From Alphaproteobacteria bacterium (GTDB lineage Bacteria; Pseudomonadota; Alphaproteobacteria; Rhodobacterales; Rhodobacteraceae): DNA of 57,062 bases. Below are positions 41,148-51,584 of the stretch, piece by piece (positions within the stretch are counted from its first letter, which is position 1; each line of letters opens with the position of its first letter). The stretch spans positions 1 to 57,062 of the forward strand of contig JAUIIJ010000033.1 of assembly GCA_030431825.1 (NCBI GenBank). The letters are read 5' to 3'. A model generated the notes under the pieces. It made no database searches. It was given only the letters and a program-made list of their open reading frames with translations, and was not told where the DNA came from. The position numbers were made by a program, and so were the translations under genes.

Positions 41148-41894
41148 ATGCCAAACCCCAGCCCGCCGCCCGCCTTTGTTCTCGTGCGCCCGCAGATGGG
41201 CGAGAATATCGGCGCGGCCGCGCGTGCCATGTGGAATTTCGGTCTGGACCGGATGCGCATTGTCGCGCCGCGTGACGGCTGGCCGAACCCGGCCGCCACG
41301 GCTCTTGCGAGCGGCGCGGGGCGGTTGCTCGACGAGGCACAGCTTTGCGATGATGTCGCCCACGGGATCGCCGATTGCAATTTTGTCTTTGCGACCACGG
41401 CGCGATCGCGGGATCTGACCAAGCCGGTGGTCAGCCCGGAACGCGCGATGCAGATGGCCGGCGAAAAGATCGCCGCGGGTCAAAAGGTGGCGGTGCTGTT
41501 CGGACCGGAACGCGCCGGGCTCGAAAACGAGGACATAGCCCGTGCCAACGCGTTGATTTCGGTGCCGGTCAATCCGGAGTTTCCATCGCTCAACCTGGCG
41601 CAATGCGTGCTGCTCGTGGCCTATGAATGGCGGCGGCAGACCGAACAGGTCACGCCCGAGATCGACGATCCGGGAAAATCCGGCTGGGCGCAGGGAATCG
41701 AAGTTGAAAAGCTGGCGCAGCATTACGAAACACGCCTGCAGGAGGCCGGGTTCTTTTTTCCGGCGACCAAGGCGGACAGCATGAAGGTCAACCTGCGCAA
41801 CCTGTGGTCACGGATGCCATTGACACAGGCGGATGTGCAGATGCTGCACGGGATCCTGCGCCAGATGGTGCGCTGGAAAGAACGGGACGGGTGA
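41148..41894 (+). CDS. trmJ: tRNA (cytidine/uridine-2'-O-)-methyltransferase TrmJ-like
   Basis: A 248-residue SPOUT methyltransferase that modifies position 32 of tRNA. The start MPNPSPPPAFVLVRPQMGENIG at 41148 fits the family. Motifs are MGENIGAAARAMWNFGL (motif 1), VAVLFGPERAGLENED (motif 2) and VPVNPEFPSLNLAQCVLLVAYEW (motif 3 with the trefoil knot). Length is standard. An upstream in-frame extension lacks support. ctaA follows after 61 bp. Confidence 0.9.
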   Translation: MPNPSPPPAFVLVRPQMGENIGAAARAMWNFGLDRMRIVAPRDGWPNPAATALASGAGRLLDEAQLCDDVAHGIADCNFVFATTARSRDLTKPVVSPERAMQMAGEKIAAGQKVAVLFGPERAGLENEDIARANALISVPVNPEFPSLNLAQCVLLVAYEWRRQTEQVTPEIDDPGKSGWAQGIEVEKLAQHYETRLQEAGFFFPATKADSMKVNLRNLWSRMPLTQADVQMLHGILRQMVRWKERDG

Positions 41895-41955
41895 TGCCGC
41901 TGGACGGCAAAGGCGGAGCGACCTAGGGTCTGAGCAAATCGCGAGCGAGGCGGAG

Positions 41956-43101
41956 ATGAGCGAAAAACGGAGCATTTTCGAAGAGGTATCCGGCGAGGTG
42001 GCGGCGCGGCCCGCCGCGCAGCCCGGATTGATCGACAAGGGGCGCAAGGGCGCGCGCAAGGGCATTCGGCTGTGGTTGATGCTCCTGTTCGTGCTGGTGG
42101 TCCTGATGATCGCGGTCGGAGGTCTCACGCGTCTTACCGATAGCGGTCTTTCGATCACCGAATGGCGTCCGGTGACCGGGGCACTGCCGCCGATGTCCGA
42201 GGCGGATTGGCAGGCCGAGTTCGACAAGTACAAGCAGATCGACGAATTCCGGGTTCAGAACCGATGGATGGAACTGTCGGATTTCAAGGAGATCTACTGG
42301 TGGGAATGGGGCCATCGGCAACTCGGCCGCGTGATCGGGTTGGTCTGGGCTGTCGGTTTTCTCGGCTTCCTCGCGGCGCGGCAGATCCCGGCAGGGTGGA
42401 CGGGCCGCCTGTTCCTTGTTGGCGTCCTTGGCGGATTGCAGGGGGCGATCGGCTGGTGGATGGTGGCGTCTGGCGTCACGCAGGGCGAAGGCATGACCGA
42501 TGTGGCAAGCTATCGTCTGGCGGTGCATCTGGGGCTGGCCTTTGTCATTCTCGGCGTGATCGGCTGGTTCGTGTTCCTGCTCGGTCGGGAAGAGCGCGAG
42601 TTGATGCAGGCGCGGCGCGCCAGGGAAACCCGGTTGTTCGGGTTGTCCACGGGGCTTCTGCATTTCACCTTTCTGCAAATCCTGATAGGGGCACTGGTTG
42701 CGGGGATCGATGCGGGGCGCAGCTATACCGACTGGCCGCTGATGGGGGGGCAGTTTATCCCGCCCAACCCGTTCCTGTTCGAACCGCTCTGGCGGAACTT
42801 CTTTGAGAATCCGGGGCTGGTGCAGTTCATGCACCGGATCATCGGTTACCTGTTGTTCCTGTTTGCCGTCATTGTCTGGCTGCGCGGGCGTCAAAGCGCC
42901 CATGCCGCCACAAGATTTGCGTTCAACGCGGTTTTTGCGGCGCTGTCGTTTCAGGTGGTGCTGGGTATCGTGACCGTTCTGTACGGTGCGCCGTGGCAGG
43001 TGGCGATCCTGCATCAGCTTGTGGCGGTCCTGGTCTGGACGCTGATCCTGCGGGCCCGCTTCCTGACCGCCTATCCCATTGCGACATCGGTGAGAGGATG
43101 A
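41956..43101 (+). CDS. ctaA: heme A synthase
   Basis: A 381-residue COX15/CtaA membrane enzyme that oxidises haem O to haem A for cytochrome aa3 oxidase. The start ATG 41956 follows GGCGGAG. Eight membrane helices are visible with paired His: EYWWEWGHRQLGR, YRLAVHLGLAFV, STGLLHFTFLQ and VQFMHRIIGYLL. GGLTRLTDSGLSITEWRP in the first loop is diagnostic of the alphaproteobacterial type. It lies between trmJ and an M32 carboxypeptidase; no other cta gene is present. Confidence 0.95.
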   Translation: MSEKRSIFEEVSGEVAARPAAQPGLIDKGRKGARKGIRLWLMLLFVLVVLMIAVGGLTRLTDSGLSITEWRPVTGALPPMSEADWQAEFDKYKQIDEFRVQNRWMELSDFKEIYWWEWGHRQLGRVIGLVWAVGFLGFLAARQIPAGWTGRLFLVGVLGGLQGAIGWWMVASGVTQGEGMTDVASYRLAVHLGLAFVILGVIGWFVFLLGREERELMQARRARETRLFGLSTGLLHFTFLQILIGALVAGIDAGRSYTDWPLMGGQFIPPNPFLFEPLWRNFFENPGLVQFMHRIIGYLLFLFAVIVWLRGRQSAHAATRFAFNAVFAALSFQVVLGIVTVLYGAPWQVAILHQLVAVLVWTLILRARFLTAYPIATSVRG

Positions 43102-43106
43102 TCCAC

Positions 43107-44576
43107 ATGACCGCATTCGACTCTTTGATGGCGTTTCAGCGCGACACGTCCGCACTGGCGCAGGTTGCCGGGCGACTGGGCTGGGATCAGGAAACCATGA
43201 TGCCACGCGGCGCGGCGCAACAACGCGGCGTCGAAATGGGCGCGATGGAAGCCATCCTGCACGCCCGCCGCTCTGCCCCGCAGGTCGGCGAATGGCTGGC
43301 AAAGGCAGAGGCGAAGGGCCCCGTCGACGCCGCCCAGCTCCGCGAGATCCGACGCGCCTACGAGCGGGCGAACAAGGTTCCTGCGGAATTGGCCACGCGG
43401 ATTGCGCGGGTGACGTCAGAAGCACAGGGCAAATGGGCGGCGGCGCGCGCCGACGAGGATGTCAGCGCGTTCCTTCCTGTGCTCGATGAGGTCGTCGCGC
43501 TCAAACGCGAAGAAGGTGCCGCACTCGCCGATGGCGGCGATCTCTATGACGCCATGCTGGATGATTACGAGCCCGGCACCACCGGCGCTCAGATTGCAAC
43601 CATGTTCGATGCGATGCGCCCGCGTCTGGTCGATTTGCGGGCGGCGGTTCTGGAACGACCCCGACCCGGCGGTGTGACCGGCACGTTCGATGAGGCCCGG
43701 CAGATGGCGCTCAGCCGCGAGCTGGCCGAGGTGTTCGGCTATGACCTGAACCGCGGACGCATCGACAAGGCGGTGCATCCGTTCAGTTCCGGCAGCGGTG
43801 CGGATGTCCGTATCACGACACGCACCAGCGCGACCGATCCGTTCAACTGCATCTATTCGACGATCCACGAAGTCGGCCATGCGGGCTATGAACAGGGAAT
43901 TGATCAGGACTATGCGCTGACGCCGCTGGGGCAGGGCGTGTCGATGGGCGTGCACGAAAGCCAGAGCCGCATCTACGAAAACCAGATCGGCCGTTCGCGC
44001 GCGTTCACCGGATGGCTATACGAGCGGATGGTGTCGATCTTCGGCACGTTCGGGATCGCCGATGCCCATGCGTTCTATGCCGCCGTCAACAGCGTCGAGA
44101 ACGGCTATATCCGCACCGAGGCGGACGAGGTGCAATATAACCTGCATATCATGCTGCGCTTCGATCTCGAGCGGGCGCTGATGTCGGGTGACCTCAGCGT
44201 GTCCGATCTGGAAGCCGCGTGGAACGACCGGTTCCTGGCGGATTTCGGCTATGCGGTGGACAGGCCCTCGAACGGGTGTCTGCAGGATGTGCATTGGTCG
44301 GTGGGCCTGTTCGGTTACTTCCCGACCTATTCGCTGGGCAATGTCTATGCCGGCTGCCTTCACCAGGCGTTGCGCGCCGCCGTCCCCGATCTCGATGCGC
44401 AACTGGCGGCGGGCGACACCTCGGGTGCGACCGGGTGGCTGCGTGCTCAGGTGCAACGCCACGGCGGGCTTTATGCCCCACGCGAGGTGATCGAGAAAGC
44501 CAGCGGCATGCCTCCGTCCGAGGCACCGCTGCTGGACTATCTCGAGCGCAAGTTCTCGGACCTGTACGACCTCTGA
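43107..44576 (+). CDS. M32 family carboxypeptidase
   Basis: A 489-residue zinc metallopeptidase of the carboxypeptidase Taq type. ATG 43107 fits GAGAGG spacing better than ATG 43098. The zinc site is HEVGH in STIHEVGHAGYEQG, with the third ligand Glu in MGVHESQSRIYEN. The opening LMAFQRDTSALAQVAGRLGWDQETMMP is standard. It removes C-terminal amino acids from peptides in the cytoplasm. Five bases separate it from ctaA. It converges with aspartate aminotransferase, with 19 bp between stops. Confidence 0.93.
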   Translation: MTAFDSLMAFQRDTSALAQVAGRLGWDQETMMPRGAAQQRGVEMGAMEAILHARRSAPQVGEWLAKAEAKGPVDAAQLREIRRAYERANKVPAELATRIARVTSEAQGKWAAARADEDVSAFLPVLDEVVALKREEGAALADGGDLYDAMLDDYEPGTTGAQIATMFDAMRPRLVDLRAAVLERPRPGGVTGTFDEARQMALSRELAEVFGYDLNRGRIDKAVHPFSSGSGADVRITTRTSATDPFNCIYSTIHEVGHAGYEQGIDQDYALTPLGQGVSMGVHESQSRIYENQIGRSRAFTGWLYERMVSIFGTFGIADAHAFYAAVNSVENGYIRTEADEVQYNLHIMLRFDLERALMSGDLSVSDLEAAWNDRFLADFGYAVDRPSNGCLQDVHWSVGLFGYFPTYSLGNVYAGCLHQALRAAVPDLDAQLAAGDTSGATGWLRAQVQRHGGLYAPREVIEKASGMPPSEAPLLDYLERKFSDLYDL

Positions 44577-44595
44577 GCGCCGCCGCGCAAGCCGG

Positions 44596-46280
<1,685 letters not shown>

Positions 46281-46284
<4 letters not shown>

Positions 46285-46538
46285 CCGAGCATCGCGAGAC
46301 ACGGATCAGGCGGCTCAGGATGCGCTCGATGCGGCGCGGGATCAAGGAAATGGACCTGATCCTGAGCGCTTATGCAGAGTCCAGCCTCGCGCAGATGAAC
46401 ACCGAACAGCTTGATCTCTACGATGCGCTGCTCGAAGAGAACGACCAGGACCTCTATCAATGGGTCACCGGGCAGGCCGCGACGCCGCCGGCATTCGCGG
46501 ATCTCGTCGGCGAAATCGCGCAAACCTTTCAGAACTGA
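46281..46538 (+). CDS. sdhE: succinate dehydrogenase assembly factor SdhE (FAD)
   Basis: An 85-residue protein of the SdhE/SDH5 (DUF339) family, which promotes covalent FAD attachment to SdhA. The signature RGXXE is in MRRGIKEMDLIL, followed by LYDALLEENDQDLYQWV. Size is standard. The start overlaps the XRE regulator stop. No sdh genes are in the window. Confidence 0.93.
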
Positions 46539-46613
46539 GGCAAATTCGGTTTAACAGATTATTCGGGTTTTACCGCCACTCTCTGACCCAAGCAGTTCGA
46601 GTCGGAGAGACGG

Positions 46614-47111
46614 ATGAGTATGGAAATGCACGTAGGCCCGGTTGCCCAAAAGGGGTTCATGACCGGATATCTGGAAGCGCTGGCGCTGGTCGAACGGCTG
46701 CACCGGCTGTTGCTCGACGTGATCAAGGATGAATTCGAACGTGTCGGGGTTCTCGAGATCAACGCGGTTCAGGCGCTGTTGCTGTTCAATATCGGCGAGA
46801 ACGAGGTCACGGCGGGCGAACTGAAGACACGCGGCTACTATCAGGGCAGCAATGTCAGCTATAACCTCAAGAAGCTGGTCGAAATGGGCTACATGCATCA
46901 TCAGCGCTGCGAAATCGACCGTCGCTCGGTGCGTGTCAAGCTGACCGCGCGTGGCCGGGAGGTGCGCGAAATCGTGGCGACCCTGTTCGCCCGCCATGCC
47001 GAAGGGCTGGAAGGGCGCGGCGTGATCGATGCCGAGGGTATCGAGGGCATCACCACGTCGCTCAAGCGCGTCGAGAGGTACTGGACGGACCAGATCCGGT
47101 ACATCTACTGA
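46614..47111 (+). CDS. MarR/LdtR-type winged-helix regulator
   Basis: A 165-residue dimeric winged-helix protein. The DNA-reading region is VTAGELKTRGYYQGSNVSYNLKKLVEMGY, with the wing in DRRSVRVKLTARGREV. The opening EALALVERLHRLLLDVIKDEFER and the RGYYQGSNVSYN block resemble LdtR of Liberibacter and other alphaproteobacteria, which regulates L,D-transpeptidase and stress genes. No target gene is adjacent. A 14-bp palindrome lies 310 bp downstream in the long spacer. Confidence 0.85.
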   Translation: MSMEMHVGPVAQKGFMTGYLEALALVERLHRLLLDVIKDEFERVGVLEINAVQALLLFNIGENEVTAGELKTRGYYQGSNVSYNLKKLVEMGYMHHQRCEIDRRSVRVKLTARGREVREIVATLFARHAEGLEGRGVIDAEGIEGITTSLKRVERYWTDQIRYIY

Positions 47112-47530
47112 AACGACAGGAAGAAACGGCGCAGGTCGGGCCGCGCCCGGCACGCCGAAGAAGCGCGGTCTCAAAAGGCGCGCGATTGCCGGACCTGTCG
47201 GTCCGGGCGAATTCCCAGAGCGCTGCCCCGCGCCCCGGTTGCTTCATCTCTGCCCGTTGCTGCTCTTTGGCCCGGCCTTGTGGCGACTGGCGGCGGACCT
47301 GACAGAACCGGTATCATCTGCCGAGTTGGAACCTTGGATGTCAGGCAGCCTCGGGAGCATCAGGCATATCGCAAGGCGGTGGCCCGGCAGGGGCGGTTTT
47401 CGACCATGAACTGCGCGGGCAGTGTCCGAGCGGACAAATCGTTCCTGACAAACCCGACTGAAATTCGCCGACTGCCACTGGCACCTGCTTGCGCTCTCGC
47501 CTAAGAGGGAGAGCAGCAGGAGCAGTCGAA
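47112..47530. other. 419 bp spacer without a gene; contains a palindrome
   Basis: No frame here has a plausible start, ribosome site and composition together. TGTCCG-AG-CGGACA at 47423-47436 is a perfect 14-bp palindrome about 95 bp before the phosphatase start and could be a repressor site. The region also should hold the promoter of the 47531-51018 gene run. Confidence 0.4.
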
Positions 47531-48181
47531 ATGTCCCACATCACCCTCATTCGTCACGGTCAGGCCAATACCGGCGCGCGGGATGAAGCCGAATACGACC
47601 GGCTCAGTGAATTGGGCCATCAGCAAGCCGTCTGGCTGGGTGATTACCTGAAATCATGCGGCAGCCATCACCCGCGACTTTACAGCGGTACCCTGACCCG
47701 TCACGTCGAAACGGCGCGCGACATGGACGTGGGCGATGCGGTGCGGGACGAACGGCTCAACGAGCTTGAGTACTTCACGCTGTCGCAATTGCTGCAAGAG
47801 CAGCACGGCGTCGACATCCCGCAGGAGCGCGAGGGGTTCATCACCCATTTGCCCAGGGTTTTCACAGCCTGGGAGCAAGACGAACTCGAAGGTGCGCCGG
47901 AGCGATTTGCGGCCTTCGAGGCGCGTGTCACGGATGCCCTGCGCGAAATTGCCGACGGCAGTGGTCCGGCGCTCGTGGTGACGTCGGGCGGCTTGATCGC
48001 CATCGCCATGCGCCGGCTTCTGGACCTCAACATGTCGGCAACCGCCCGCGTGGCGCTCGCGATCATGAACACGTCGATGCATCGTCTTTTCCCGATCGGC
48101 GCACATCTCAGCCCGGTGCTGTTCAACGCCGTGCCGCATCTTGAAACACCTGACCGGCAGTTTGCCCAGACCCACTTCTAG
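47531..48181 (+). CDS. histidine phosphatase superfamily protein with altered second His motif
   Basis: A 216-residue protein from ATG 47531. The catalytic RHG motif (LIRHGQANTG, His9) and Arg in TLTRHVETA are present, as is Glu in LNELEYF. The second histidine of the family normally lies in a VSHGG-like strand; here it reads VVTSGGLIA (149-157), so Ser152 replaces His. Activity may be reduced or altered. It leads a run of four genes with spacers of 11, 12 and 3 bp. The substrate is unknown. Confidence 0.85.
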   Translation: MSHITLIRHGQANTGARDEAEYDRLSELGHQQAVWLGDYLKSCGSHHPRLYSGTLTRHVETARDMDVGDAVRDERLNELEYFTLSQLLQEQHGVDIPQEREGFITHLPRVFTAWEQDELEGAPERFAAFEARVTDALREIADGSGPALVVTSGGLIAIAMRRLLDLNMSATARVALAIMNTSMHRLFPIGAHLSPVLFNAVPHLETPDRQFAQTHF

Positions 48182-48192
48182 AAAGAGCGAGG

Positions 48193-48810
48193 ATGCTGAA
48201 GCTTTACTACGCGCCGGGGACGATCTCTATTGCAACGGTCATCACGCTGAACGAGGCAAAACTCCCATTCGAGGCGCTCAAGGTGGATTTCGCCACCGCG
48301 GAGCAGACCGGGGCCGACTATCTCGGTATCAACCCCAAGGGTCGGGTGCCCGCGCTGGTCACAGAACAGGGTGTCCTGACCGAAACCGGCGCCTTGCTGG
48401 AATATGTCGCGGCGCGCGCGCCGGCGGCCGGTCTGATCCCGCAGGATGCGTTTCTGGCGGCGAAAATGCGCGAAGTCATGTTTTATCTGGCGTCGACCAT
48501 GCATGTGAATCATGCCCATCGCCTGCGCGGCAGCCGCTGGGCCACGCGACAGGAATCGTTTGACGACATGGCCGCCAGGGTTCCCGAAACCATGGCGGCG
48601 AGCGCGGACTATATCGAACAACATGGTCTTGCCGGTCCCTACGTGCTGGGCGAGGCGTTCAGTGTCGCCGACCCCTATCTTTTCGTGGTGTGTTCGTGGC
48701 TGAACGGCGATGGAGTCGATGTGTCGCGCCATGGCAGGATCACGGCGTTCATGCAGGCCATGAACGCCCGGTCGTCGGTGCAGGACGCGCGCGCCAAAGG
48801 TATGATCTGA
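48193..48810 (+). CDS. glutathione S-transferase family protein
   Basis: A 205-residue two-domain protein. The N-terminal thioredoxin fold has MLKLYYAPGTISIA, GINPKGRVPALV with the cis-Pro and LTETGALLEYVA for glutathione contact. The C-terminal domain is helical with VLGEAFSVADPYLFV carrying the conserved Asp of the N-capping box. The class resembles beta/GstA enzymes. It lies between the phosphatase-like gene and the saccharopine genes; the functional link to them is unclear. Confidence 0.9.
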   Translation: MLKLYYAPGTISIATVITLNEAKLPFEALKVDFATAEQTGADYLGINPKGRVPALVTEQGVLTETGALLEYVAARAPAAGLIPQDAFLAAKMREVMFYLASTMHVNHAHRLRGSRWATRQESFDDMAARVPETMAASADYIEQHGLAGPYVLGEAFSVADPYLFVVCSWLNGDGVDVSRHGRITAFMQAMNARSSVQDARAKGMI

Positions 48811-48822
48811 AGGAATATTGTC

Positions 48823-49878
48823 ATGACACATCTGTGGGTGCGGGCCGAACAGCGGGATAACGAGGAACGTGTCGGTCTGACACCGGACGGCGCGGCGCGG
48901 CTGATCGATGCGGGAATGCGGGTAACGGTCGAGGAAAGTTCGTTTCGCGCCATTCCCATCGAGGGGTATCGCGACGCCGGTTGCGAGATCGCGGCGGAGA
49001 ACAGCTGGCCCGGTGCGCCCGCGGACGCGATCGTTTTCGGTCTGAAGGAACTGCCTGACGACGGCACGCCGCTGACGCATCGGCATATCCTGTTCGGTCA
49101 CGCGTTCAAGGGCCAGCCAGCCGGGCAGGTCCTGTTGAAACGGTTCAAGGCCGGTGGCGGCACGCTTTATGATCTGGAATATCTGGTGGACGAGACCGGG
49201 CGGCGCGTGGCGGCGTTCGGCTATTGGGCCGGGTTCGCCGGTGCGGCGGTTGCGCTCAAATGCTGGGCGGCACAGCGACGCGGCGGGATTGCAGGTCCGG
49301 TATCGACCTACGCCAACTCGCAGGCCCTGCGCGATGAACTGTCGGCAGAGCTTGCGGAAATCGGGACTTCACGGCCCAACGCGCTGGTGATCGGTGCCCT
49401 TGGTCGGGTGGGGACGGGGGCCGCCGATCTGTGCGCGGCGATGGACGTAGAGGTGACCAGGTGGGACATGCAGGAAACCAGCCACGGCGGGCCGTTTCCC
49501 GAGGTTCTGGATCACGACATTTTCCTGAACTGCATCCTCGCCCGTCCCGACACGCCGGTCTTCGTGCCCGCCATTGCCAAGACAGCGCCGCGCCGGCTGA
49601 GCGTTATCGGTGACATCGCCTGTGATCCGGACAGCGTGTTTTCCCCGATCAAGGTCTATGATCGCACGACCACATGGGACGAACCGGCGCTGCGGGTTCA
49701 GGATGTGCCGGTGCTGGATGTCACCGCGATCGACAACCTGCCATCGATGCTGCCGGTCGAAAGCTCGCAGGATTATGCGCGGCAATTGCTTGGGTCGCTG
49801 CTGACCCTTCATGACCTCGAAGGGGGTGTCTGGGGCCGCGCCAGGGCGACGTTCGACGATCATGTAAGAGGACTTTGA
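48823..49878 (+). CDS. saccharopine dehydrogenase (L-lysine-forming)
   Basis: A 351-residue LYS1-like enzyme. The N-terminal domain is alanine-dehydrogenase/transhydrogenase-like (MTHLWVRAEQRDNEERVGLTPDGAARL), and the NAD-binding strand is NALVIGALGRVGTGAADLC. It interconverts lysine plus 2-oxoglutarate with saccharopine. The next gene encodes the glutamate-forming partner, only 3 bp away. In bacteria with this pair the pathway most often degrades or interconverts lysine; direction here cannot be read from sequence. Confidence 0.88.
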   Translation: MTHLWVRAEQRDNEERVGLTPDGAARLIDAGMRVTVEESSFRAIPIEGYRDAGCEIAAENSWPGAPADAIVFGLKELPDDGTPLTHRHILFGHAFKGQPAGQVLLKRFKAGGGTLYDLEYLVDETGRRVAAFGYWAGFAGAAVALKCWAAQRRGGIAGPVSTYANSQALRDELSAELAEIGTSRPNALVIGALGRVGTGAADLCAAMDVEVTRWDMQETSHGGPFPEVLDHDIFLNCILARPDTPVFVPAIAKTAPRRLSVIGDIACDPDSVFSPIKVYDRTTTWDEPALRVQDVPVLDVTAIDNLPSMLPVESSQDYARQLLGSLLTLHDLEGGVWGRARATFDDHVRGL

Positions 49879-49881
49879 GTG

Positions 49882-51018
49882 ATGACGATTCACTGGTGTG
49901 GTACCGGTCTATCCGCTGTTCCCGGCCTGCGCCGTCTGCTCGAGGCGGGGCACGATATTACGGCTTGGAACCGTACCACGCAGAAGGCGCAGGCGGCGGT
50001 CGGAGACCTGACGCAACGGATTCACACGTTTGACATTCCCGCTCTGCAGGCGCAGCTTGCCGCCGGCGACGTGATCGTATCGATGCTGCCCGGTGACTGG
50101 CACGTGCCGCTCGCGGAACTGGCGATCGCGCATCGGGCACATTTCGTGAGTTCGTCCTATATCGCGCCGGAGATGCGCGCGCTGGATCAGTCGGCACGCG
50201 CCGCCGGGGTGGCTCTGGTCAACGAGGTGGGGCTGGATCCGGGCATCGACCACCTGATGGCGCATAGCTTGATGGATGATTATCGCGGATCGGACAGGTT
50301 CCATGCTGCCAATCACCTCAGCTTCATTTCCTATTGCGGCGGGGTGCCCAAGCAGGCGAACGCGTTCCGCTACAAATTCAGCTGGTCGCCGCTCGGAGTG
50401 CTCAAGGCACTGCGCTCGCCCAGCAGATCGATCCGCTCCTACGCCGAATTGCAGGTCGCGCGCCCGTGGGACGCGATCAGCAGCTATGACGCCCCGTTGC
50501 CGGTGCCGGAGACATTCGAAGTGTATCCCAACCGCGACAGCCTGCCGTTCATGGCGCAATACGGGTTTGACGCGGACTGGCCGGTCAGGGAATTCGTGCG
50601 TGGCACCCTGCGGCTGAACGGTTGGGCCGAGGCATGGAAGGATGTGTTCGCCGAGGTTGAAACCCTGTCGGGTGCCCAGGGTGACGCGCGTCTCAGGGAC
50701 ATGTCGGATCAGTTCTGGGCCGAGCACGCGTATGACGATGGAGAGCCGGACAGGGTTGTTCTGTGCGTCAGCCTCAAGGCAGAAAGGGACGGGGCTGTCG
50801 TCTGGCACAAGACCTACGTGATGGATGCCTGGGGAGATGCCCGCGGTACGGCCATGGCGCGCCTCGTGTCGATCCCGGTTTCGCTTGCCATCGAAGCGGT
50901 GCTGGATGGTGAAATCGGTGCCGGCGTGCATGCGGCGCCCAGCGATCCCTTGCTTGTTGACCGCTGGATGGCAGAGGTGGGCAAGCTGGCGCAGCATCTG
51001 GAGATCGTGGAGCACTGA
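49882..51018 (+). CDS. saccharopine dehydrogenase (L-glutamate-forming)
   Basis: A 378-residue enzyme from ATG 49882 (a GTG three bases before is also possible). The Rossmann opening is MTIHWCGTGLSAVPGLRRLLEAG, and NEVGLDPGIDHLMAHSLMDD is the LYS9 signature. It converts saccharopine to 2-aminoadipate 6-semialdehyde and glutamate. It works with the upstream gene product, and the close spacing indicates a single transcript. It converges with DUF3775, with 19 bp between stops. Confidence 0.9.
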   Translation: MTIHWCGTGLSAVPGLRRLLEAGHDITAWNRTTQKAQAAVGDLTQRIHTFDIPALQAQLAAGDVIVSMLPGDWHVPLAELAIAHRAHFVSSSYIAPEMRALDQSARAAGVALVNEVGLDPGIDHLMAHSLMDDYRGSDRFHAANHLSFISYCGGVPKQANAFRYKFSWSPLGVLKALRSPSRSIRSYAELQVARPWDAISSYDAPLPVPETFEVYPNRDSLPFMAQYGFDADWPVREFVRGTLRLNGWAEAWKDVFAEVETLSGAQGDARLRDMSDQFWAEHAYDDGEPDRVVLCVSLKAERDGAVVWHKTYVMDAWGDARGTAMARLVSIPVSLAIEAVLDGEIGAGVHAAPSDPLLVDRWMAEVGKLAQHLEIVEH

Positions 51019-51037
51019 TCCGAGCGGCGGGCCGCCG

Positions 51038-51355
51038 TCACATCAGGTCGTCTTCCGCTGCGGTTGCCGAGATGCCGAGCGCATCCAGGCCGTTTTCCAG
51101 ATGGTCGGACAGGTGCGGGGTGCCAAGAAGGTAATCGGCGCAGGGGATCGAGGCTTCTGCCTTGGCGGTTGCAATGGCATCGATCAGATCCTCGGCGTCG
51201 AAACTTTCGCGCCCGATCCACATGATGGCCACCAGTTCGGCTTGCTCATCCTCGCTCAGCCGGTCGATGAACGCGCGCAATTCGCCCTCGGCCCGGTGCA
51301 GTTCGCGCGACATCAGGATGACCTGTGCCACCTTGCGCGGGGAAATCTCAAGCAT
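51038..51355 (-). CDS. DUF3775 family protein
   Basis: A 105-residue helical protein from ATG 51355 with GGAGAAA upstream. MLEISPRKVAQVILMSRELHR, then LSEDEQAELVAIMWIGRES and the tail PCADYLLGTPHLSDHLENGLDALG are typical of DUF3775, known mainly from alphaproteobacteria. No function is established. The ORF extends upstream to 51694, but the extension is Arg/Pro/Cys-rich and not credible. Confidence 0.85.
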   Translation of the reverse strand: MLEISPRKVAQVILMSRELHRAEGELRAFIDRLSEDEQAELVAIMWIGRESFDAEDLIDAIATAKAEASIPCADYLLGTPHLSDHLENGLDALGISATAAEDDLM

Positions 51356-51584
51356 GACTTTTTCTCCGGTTCTCTGTCTTCGGGACAACCTGACACCGAG
51401 CGACGGCACGCGTCCTTGATCTTGCGCAAACATCAGGGGCGACAGGCGCGGCCGTGTCTTGCCCGAAACAGGCCCGGTTCCTTGCGAGAATGTCTGCGGT
51501 GGTGTCGTCAAGCCGGGCGGGATGGTGCGGATGACGCCGGGTGCCGCATCGCCGCGCGCGCATGTCGCGTCGCGGCAATCCGGT

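Noticed and set aside
47029..47409. 126-residue frame after the MarR/LdtR-type gene
   Set aside because: It starts inside the regulator gene in another frame, has no ribosome site and has a low-complexity Arg/Pro/Gly composition.
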